NCBI RefSeq assembly: GCF_002895565.1
Contig: NZ_AZRN01000012.1
Span: 151,772-215,771, forward strand
DNA from: Petrotoga mexicana DSM 14811
GTDB lineage: Bacteria; Thermotogota; Thermotogae; Petrotogales; Petrotogaceae
Length of the DNA: 64,000 bases
Reading direction: 5' to 3'
Part shown: positions 59,079-64,000 of the stretch, one piece after another
Position numbering within the stretch: position 1 is the first letter of the stretch
How the letters are laid out: every line of letters begins with the position of its first letter
Made by a program: the position numbers and the translations under genes
The notes under the pieces: model-generated
What the model saw: the letters and a program-made list of their open reading frames with translations, nothing else
Told to the model about the DNA's origin: nothing
Databases searched by the model: none

Positions 59079-60956
59079 CTACCTTATTTTATCTTTTTGT
59101 TTCAAATAAATCCTTAAGTTTATAGCATCAGCTGGATTTATGCCAGGAATCCTTAGGAGTTGTCCAAAAGTTTCTGGCTTAATTTTTTTCAATTTTTCCT
59201 TTGCTTCATAGGCAATGTTGTTAATTTTGTCGTATTCTATATCGCTCGGTATCTTTTCTTTTTCGAGCTCTTTCATTTTCATAATCTCATCGTGCATCCT
59301 TTGAAAATATCCGTTATATTTGAAGTGAATGTCAATTTGTTCTATCACTTCTTTTTCTTCAACTGCTTCTTCATCTAAATGCTTCAAATCAGCATAAGAT
59401 ATTTCGCTTCTTTTGAGTAATTCACTCATGTGAACAGGATGGGTGATTTTTGAAGAGCCTTTTGAGGCTAAAATGTCGTTAACTTGATTAGGTGATACTT
59501 TAATTTGTTCCAATCTCTCTATTTGCTGATTTATTAGGTTTTCCAATCTGTAAAGTTGTTCGTATTGTTCTTTACTCAATAAACCGTATTTGTATCCATA
59601 CTTATACAATCTTAAATGAGCGTTATCATGTCTGAGCAACAACCTGTATTCAGCACGGGAAGTCAGCAACCTGTATGGTTCGTCGACGCCTTTTGTGATA
59701 ATGTCGTCGATAAGAACCCCAAGGTAAGCCTCGGACCTGTCAAGAACAAAAGGTTCTTCTCCCCTGATTTTTAAAGCAGCATTAATTCCTGCCATAAGTC
59801 CTTGACCTGCGGCTTCTTCGTAACCACTTGTACCATTGATTTGGCCAGCTAAGAATAATCCTTCTATTTTTTTTGTTTCAAGGTTGTGTTTTAATTGATT
59901 TGGATTAACAAAATCGTACTCAACGGCATAAGCGGGCCTTTCAATTATAGCATTTTCTAAACCAGGTATAGTTTTCAAAATCTCAATCTGCGCTTCAAAA
60001 GGTAAACTCGTACTCAATCCATTCAAATAGATCTCTTTAGAGTGTTTTGATTCCGGTTCAAGGAAAAATTGATGGGTATCCTTATTGAATTTCATAACTT
60101 TATCTTCGATTGAAGGGCAATACCTAGGACCAATGGACTGAATTAATTTTACATCTCCATACAAAGGAGAGAATGCAATATATTTTCTAATAACTTCGTG
60201 GGTCTTGCTGTTGGTTCTCCCTAAATAACAAGGATAATCCTTCGTTAAAGCTTTTGGTTGACTCCAGTAAGAAAAAGCGAGAGGTTCATCTGCGGTTTCT
60301 TGGATATCAAATTTAGAAAAATCGATAGAATCTTTCCTCACCCTTGCAGGTGTCCCGGTTTTAAATCTCGATACTTCTAAACCTTCTTTAATTAAAGAAT
60401 ATGTTAAGGAATTTACAGGAAGTTCTCCCATTCTACCAGCTTCAAAAGCGTTCCTACCAACAAAGATTTTGCCTCTCAAAAATGTTCCGGTAGTTAAAAT
60501 CACAGCTTTAGCAAAGTATTTCATTCCTAATTCTGTTTCTAATCCGATTACTTTACCGTTTTCTACTAAAAGGTTTTTCGCTATTCCATGTCTCAAAATT
60601 AGATTTTCTGTAGTTTCTAAGATTTCTTTCATTTTTTGTGAGTAATCATATTTGTCAATCTGAGCTCTTAAAGCCCTAACAGCGATACCTTTACTTGTAT
60701 TGAGCATTCTGACGTTGATCATCGTTTCGTCTGTTACCTTCGCTTGTACTCCGCCAAGTGCATCTATTTCTCTGGTTACAACGCCCTTCGCAGGTCCTCC
60801 GATAGCAGGATTACAAGGAGCCCATCCTAATGTGTCTAAATTTATATTCAATATTAAAGTATTCATTCCCATTTTAGCTGCAGCTATAGCAGCTTCAATC
60901 CCGGCATGACCTGCTCCAACAACAATAACATCAAAACTGTTTTCTTTGTTTTCCAA
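59079..60956 (-). CDS. mnmG: tRNA uridine 5-carboxymethylaminomethyl modification enzyme
   Basis: FAD enzyme that with MnmE makes the cmnm5 group on wobble uridine. An ATG at 60971 opens the frame, but TTG at 60956 stands 6 nt after GGAGGTAGCG and gives [20 protein letters not shown] as start (625 residues). FAD site [30 protein letters not shown], the catalytic Cys of [11 protein letters not shown] (C277-type), [19 protein letters not shown] and the C-terminal MnmE-binding helices ([16 protein letters not shown] [12 protein letters not shown]) are present. Confidence 0.94.
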   Translation of the reverse strand: MENKENSFDVIVVGAGHAGIEAAIAAAKMGMNTLILNINLDTLGWAPCNPAIGGPAKGVVTREIDALGGVQAKVTDETMINVRMLNTSKGIAVRALRAQIDKYDYSQKMKEILETTENLILRHGIAKNLLVENGKVIGLETELGMKYFAKAVILTTGTFLRGKIFVGRNAFEAGRMGELPVNSLTYSLIKEGLEVSRFKTGTPARVRKDSIDFSKFDIQETADEPLAFSYWSQPKALTKDYPCYLGRTNSKTHEVIRKYIAFSPLYGDVKLIQSIGPRYCPSIEDKVMKFNKDTHQFFLEPESKHSKEIYLNGLSTSLPFEAQIEILKTIPGLENAIIERPAYAVEYDFVNPNQLKHNLETKKIEGLFLAGQINGTSGYEEAAGQGLMAGINAALKIRGEEPFVLDRSEAYLGVLIDDIITKGVDEPYRLLTSRAEYRLLLRHDNAHLRLYKYGYKYGLLSKEQYEQLYRLENLINQQIERLEQIKVSPNQVNDILASKGSSKITHPVHMSELLKRSEISYADLKHLDEEAVEEKEVIEQIDIHFKYNGYFQRMHDEIMKMKELEKEKIPSDIEYDKINNIAYEAKEKLKKIKPETFGQLLRIPGINPADAINLRIYLKQKDKIR

Positions 60957-60982
60957 AAACGCTACCTCCATTTTTTATACTT

Positions 60983-61003
60983 TCTTTAGCGCCCCTAGGG
61001 AGT
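60983..61003 (-). repeat. Minimal leader repeat end ahead of mnmG
   Basis: On the minus strand CTCCCTAGGGGCGCTAAAGA directly precedes the mnmG ribosome site by about 10 nt. Only the GGGGCGCTA end of the family is left, but position and orientation obey the rule. Confidence 0.5.
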
Positions 61004-61040
61004 TTATCTTTTTTCTGTTTTTTATTATAGCACACAATGT

Positions 61041-62132
61041 TTAAAATACCTTTTCACCTTCGAAGATGGTTTCTTTCACGTTCAGGTCTTTGTCTAAAAT
61101 GACAAGATTTGCGTAGTAGCCAACTTCAATCCTTCCCTTATCGTAAATATGTAGTTCTTGAAGTGCGTTGTATGAGGATACCTTTGCAAGTTCTTGTAGT
61201 GTACAATTGGTAAATCTTTTAAAATTTTTGACACCTTCGTTGAAAAGTAGCGTACTCCCAGCGATCGTTCCATCACTAAGTGTTGCTTGATTGTTTTTTA
61301 CTATAACTGTTAAGCCACCCAATTCATATTCACCGTCTTGTAAACCTGCGGCAGCGATAGAATCAGTTATCAATATAATTTTGTCTGCTCCTTTTATTTT
61401 ATATACCAACATTACAAACTCAGGAGAGAGATGAATTCCATCACATATCATTTCTATATTAAAATCAAAATAAAAGCCAGAACCTGTTCCTCCTATGTTT
61501 CGATGATGTAGTGGTGTTAATGCGTTTGAAAAATGGGTGATTCTGGTAACTCCTGATTCGAAAGCTTTTTTGAAGATATCAAAATTAGCTGAAGTGTGGC
61601 CTAATGAGATTACTATATTCTTTTCTTTAAGATAATTTGATGCCTCAATAAAACCGTTAACCTCTGGTGCCATGGTTATTAATCTCACTTTATCGTTAAT
61701 TATCTCTTTTAATTCCTCCAAAGAAGGATCTCTTATATACTGAGGGTTCTGAGCTCCTTTTTTTTCTTTGTTTATATATGGACCTTCCAAATGAACTCCT
61801 TCGATTGAAGAACCTACATCGTCTATATTGTCCAAAACTTTTAAGATCTGTTCTTTAGAGGCTGAAACCGTTGTTGGTAAAAAAGTAGTTACACCGTATG
61901 AAAAATTATTTTTTGCCCAACTTTTGAACTCCTCGTTTGTTGCATGCATCGTATCTATACCCTTTTGTGCATGGGTGTGGGGGTCTACAAAACCAGGCAT
62001 AACTATGGTATTAACATCTCTAGAATCATAATCTTTTTTTATTACTTTAGAAATTTTTTTGTCTCTTATTTCGATATCCCCAGTAAACTCTCCATTTATA
62101 GGATCCACAATTAAAACATTTTCTAATTTCAT
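61041..62132 (-). CDS. nagA: N-acetylglucosamine-6-phosphate deacetylase
   Basis: Amidohydrolase-superfamily enzyme removing acetate from GlcNAc-6-phosphate in amino-sugar use and cell-wall recycling. In 363 residues: VMPGFVDPHTHAQKGIDTM (HxH), GVTTFLPTTVS, VEGVHLEGPYINKEKKGAQN with the metal Glu, VISLGHTSANFD and THFSNALTPLHHRN (His ligands), and ILITDSIAAAGL with the catalytic Asp. It is the last gene visible in the operon nagR-SIS-nagA and follows the SIS gene by 7 nt. Confidence 0.95.
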   Translation of the reverse strand: MKLENVLIVDPINGEFTGDIEIRDKKISKVIKKDYDSRDVNTIVMPGFVDPHTHAQKGIDTMHATNEEFKSWAKNNFSYGVTTFLPTTVSASKEQILKVLDNIDDVGSSIEGVHLEGPYINKEKKGAQNPQYIRDPSLEELKEIINDKVRLITMAPEVNGFIEASNYLKEKNIVISLGHTSANFDIFKKAFESGVTRITHFSNALTPLHHRNIGGTGSGFYFDFNIEMICDGIHLSPEFVMLVYKIKGADKIILITDSIAAAGLQDGEYELGGLTVIVKNNQATLSDGTIAGSTLLFNEGVKNFKRFTNCTLQELAKVSSYNALQELHIYDKGRIEVGYYANLVILDKDLNVKETIFEGEKVF

Positions 62133-62139
62133 ATTTATC

Positions 62140-63066
62140 TTATCCCCCCAATTTGACAGATTTCGAAAGATTCTTGGGTGAATCTGGATTGTATCCCATT
62201 TGTATGGCCTTTTTGTAACCTAAATACTGTATGGGAATGAGCCTTAGAGGAGCTTCAAATCCTTTCATATCTGGGATTTTTATATGTCCATCGGTAGAAA
62301 TTACTAAGGCTTTTGTTCCCAACCCTTCGATATCATCGATCAATTTTTTCTCTTCTTTCATACCCTTTGAGTTTAAGATAACCAACGTTTTGTTTATGAG
62401 TGTGGATATAGGTCCATGTCTATACTCTAAAGGCTCATGGTATTCAACGTATTGTAAAGCCATCTCTTGGAGTTTTAGGGCACCTTCTTTTGAAATACCA
62501 TAATTTTCATCGTACCCAAGAAAAACAAAATGTTCGTACTTTTCTAAAGCTAAGTGATCAATAATCTTTTCTGAATCTTCTAAGATTTTCTCACTGAAAT
62601 TATAATAATCATTTTTTTCTATTCCGTTTAGCAACATTGCCAATATAAAAACAAAAGAACCGGTCATAACAACACTTTTTTCTTCAGTAAAATCTAAGGT
62701 TATATTCTCTTCACATTGTTCAGTGATTGAAGAATGCTTTGAAGATGTTATTCCTATGGTTTTTATGCCTTTCTGCCTTAATTTTTTTGCGGCTAAAACA
62801 GTTTCAGTTGATTCACCTGTTCTGGTTATTAAGATTGCAACATCACTGTCTGGAATATCATCAAAAAGCATAACATGTCCACCTGTAAGTACCTTTGCTT
62901 TGTAGCCTTTTTTGTTCAACATTTCTTTCATTATAAATCCAATATTATATGAAGAACCACAACCAACAAAAAGATATCTTTTCTCTTTTGAAAAAGAAAA
63001 ATCAAACTCATTTAACTTACTTAAGAGATTTGGGGTTCTTCTTATTTCATCCAAAGTATAGTGCAC
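62140..63066 (-). CDS. SIS-family glucosamine-6-phosphate deaminase (NagB-II type)
   Basis: 308-residue isomerase with two SIS domains (YLFVGCGSSYNIG, ILITRTGESTETV, VMTGSFVFIL; second: FVFLGYDENYG, GALKLQEMALQYVEYHEPLEYRHGP). There is no glutaminase domain, so it is not GlmS. The E-x-x-E-Y-R-H-GP segment and its place between nagR and nagA match the NagB-II deaminase of Thermotoga, making fructose 6-phosphate and ammonia from glucosamine 6-phosphate. The GTG start follows AGGAGGTA. Deglycase-type activity of the FrlB/AgaS kind is a less likely alternative. Confidence 0.85.
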   Translation of the reverse strand: MHYTLDEIRRTPNLLSKLNEFDFSFSKEKRYLFVGCGSSYNIGFIMKEMLNKKGYKAKVLTGGHVMLFDDIPDSDVAILITRTGESTETVLAAKKLRQKGIKTIGITSSKHSSITEQCEENITLDFTEEKSVVMTGSFVFILAMLLNGIEKNDYYNFSEKILEDSEKIIDHLALEKYEHFVFLGYDENYGISKEGALKLQEMALQYVEYHEPLEYRHGPISTLINKTLVILNSKGMKEEKKLIDDIEGLGTKALVISTDGHIKIPDMKGFEAPLRLIPIQYLGYKKAIQMGYNPDSPKNLSKSVKLGG

Positions 63067-63103
63067 TTTTATACTACCTCCTCACAATTATCTTTATTAA
63101 CTT

Positions 63104-63829
63104 TCACGCCTTTCTTACTATCTTGAATTTGTACTTATCCCCTCTGTAAACTGACTTAACATATTCAATACACTTTTTATCTTCTATATAGGTATATCTT
63201 GTTCTCAAGGCTGCAATAGATCCTTCGCTTTGGGACAAATATTTAGCTTGTTCTTTGTTTAAAGTTGTTACCTCGAGAGTTTCAACAGCATGTGTGAATT
63301 TTATCCCGTATTCGTTAGTTAATATCCTATATAACGATTCTTTTGACATATCCCTTTCAATTATGTTCAATACCCTTATATCTGCATTGGGATTCAAATA
63401 TGCTGTTTCGATTGCATACGGCTCTTCATCTAAAAATCGAATTCTTTTTAATAGTACTACCCTCCCATCTTTTGGAACTTTAAACTCTTCAACTAACTCG
63501 GCAGGAATTTCTATTAATCTGTTTTCTAACACAACGGATTTAGTTGAATGGCCTTGTTTAACTGCCTCATCGGTAAAACCTGTAAGCTTGGTCAATTCTT
63601 CTTCTTGTTTTTGTCCTGTATAAAATGTACCTTGTCCTCTTTTTCTTGTTATTAAACCTTCTTTTGACAGTTCCTCCAATGCTCTTCTTACGGTCAAACG
63701 TGAAACACCAAATTTATCGCATATCTCGTTTTCTGTTAACAACTTATCTCCTTTTTTATAATCTTCCTCTAATTCTCTTTTTAAGTCTAGATAAAGTTTA
63801 TAATAGAGCGGAATAGGGGCTTCTTCCAT
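63104..63829 (-). CDS. GntR/HutC-family regulator, NagR-like
   Basis: 241-residue repressor with a GntR winged helix (residues about 8-75: LTENEICDKFGVSRLTVRRAL, GLITRKRGQGTFY) and a UTRA effector domain (about 90-235: TGFTDEAVKQGHS, LLKRIRFLDEEPYAIETAYL, AALRTRYTYIEDKKCIEYV). HutC-type regulators next to nagA normally sense GlcNAc- or glucosamine-6-phosphate. First gene of the nag operon; its promoter contains an imperfect AATAGTTATAACAATA palindrome that could be its operator. Confidence 0.9.
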   Translation of the reverse strand: MEEAPIPLYYKLYLDLKRELEEDYKKGDKLLTENEICDKFGVSRLTVRRALEELSKEGLITRKRGQGTFYTGQKQEEELTKLTGFTDEAVKQGHSTKSVVLENRLIEIPAELVEEFKVPKDGRVVLLKRIRFLDEEPYAIETAYLNPNADIRVLNIIERDMSKESLYRILTNEYGIKFTHAVETLEVTTLNKEQAKYLSQSEGSIAALRTRYTYIEDKKCIEYVKSVYRGDKYKFKIVRKA

Positions 63830-63863
63830 TTTAATCGCACTCCTTTCTTATTGATATGTTTAA

Positions 63864-63892
63864 ATTATATAATAGTTATAACAATAAGTCAA
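63864..63892 (-). promoter_or_regulatory. Promoter and possible operator of the nag operon
   Basis: On the minus strand TTGACT (plus 63887-63892) and TATAAT (plus 63864-63869) with a 17-bp spacer. Inside the spacer TATTGTTATAACTATTA is near-palindromic around TTATAA, a plausible site for the NagR-like repressor. Confidence 0.75.
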
Positions 63893-63931
63893 ATTGAAGA
63901 TTGATTTTTCTAAATTATATGTGCTAAAATA

Positions 63932-64000
63932 GTTGGGGTGGGCAGTGGAGCAAATGGGATAGACTTCTTCATCCTTAGAGGGTGGGGAGCGGGGTGAAGG
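63932..64000 (+). repeat. Leader repeat at the right edge of the window
   Basis: AGTTGGGGTGGGCAGTGGAG, then CCTTAGAGGGTGGGGAGCGG and GGTGAAGG run to the last base, after a TAAAAT box at 63925-63930. In plus orientation; by the rule seen elsewhere, a plus-strand gene should begin shortly beyond the window. Confidence 0.8.

Overview
The window looks like a chromosome segment of an AT-rich thermophilic member of the Thermotogota, most likely Petrotogaceae (Petrotoga or a close relative). This is inferred, not searched. The evidence is low GC, strong GGAGG ribosome sites with frequent TTG and GTG starts, a SIS-type glucosamine-6-phosphate deaminase beside nagA and a GntR regulator (a Thermotoga-like arrangement), a secreted protein with a barrel-like C-terminus, a bifunctional FBP aldolase/phosphatase and Fe-S endonuclease III and PIN-like nuclease genes.

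Layout. 1-3.4 kb: sugar ABC transporter genes with a GntR/LacI-type regulator and its probable operator. 3.5-13.3 kb: a dipeptidase gene followed by a defence-type island (type III restriction-modification mod-res, decayed IS sequence, and an RnlA/LsoA-like HEPN ribonuclease overlapping an RNase HIII gene), closed by a relic of the 5' end of a dipeptidase gene. 13.4-21.3 kb: housekeeping genes (thymidine kinase, aldo/keto reductase, SRP RNA, methyltransferase, two ECF ATPases, a secreted barrel-like protein, uvrB). 21.3-29.7 kb, minus strand: lepA, a dynamin-like GTPase, membrane proteins and an ABC ATPase/FtsX-like permease pair. 30-37.5 kb: a TPR/HTH-like protein, then gyaR, endonuclease III, tsaE, a NYN/PIN-like gene, queA and flaG, facing a dus gene. 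37.5-47 kb: a duplicated MFS exporter locus with an ABC pseudogene between the copies, nifX-like and DUF89 genes, an ERCC4 nuclease, FBPase and a third MFS gene, ending in tRNA-Pro(GGG). 47-53.8 kb: nicotinamidase, YdcF, prepilin peptidase, a TPR protein, Hsp20, CPBP protease and an anion/H+ permease. 54-64 kb: amidohydrolase, threonine catabolism (tdh-kbl), a secreted beta-propeller, mnmG, and the amino-sugar operon nagA-nagB2-nagR.

Two signals stand out. First, a GC-rich interspersed repeat family with the conserved end GGGGCGCTA lies in the apparent 5' leaders of about eleven genes. It is always in the orientation of the gene that follows, usually starts a few tens of bases after a promoter -10 box, and contains perfect hairpins; this looks like a mobile leader or cis-regulatory family. 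Second, the RnlA-like/RNase HIII gene pair has an intact HEPN active-site pattern but no recognisable RnlB antitoxin. E. coli RnlA depends on an RNase H, so this may be a toxin-antitoxin or anti-phage module that carries its own RNase H partner.

All family names come from motif reading without database searches. Starts were moved where a Shine-Dalgarno sequence clearly favours another codon.
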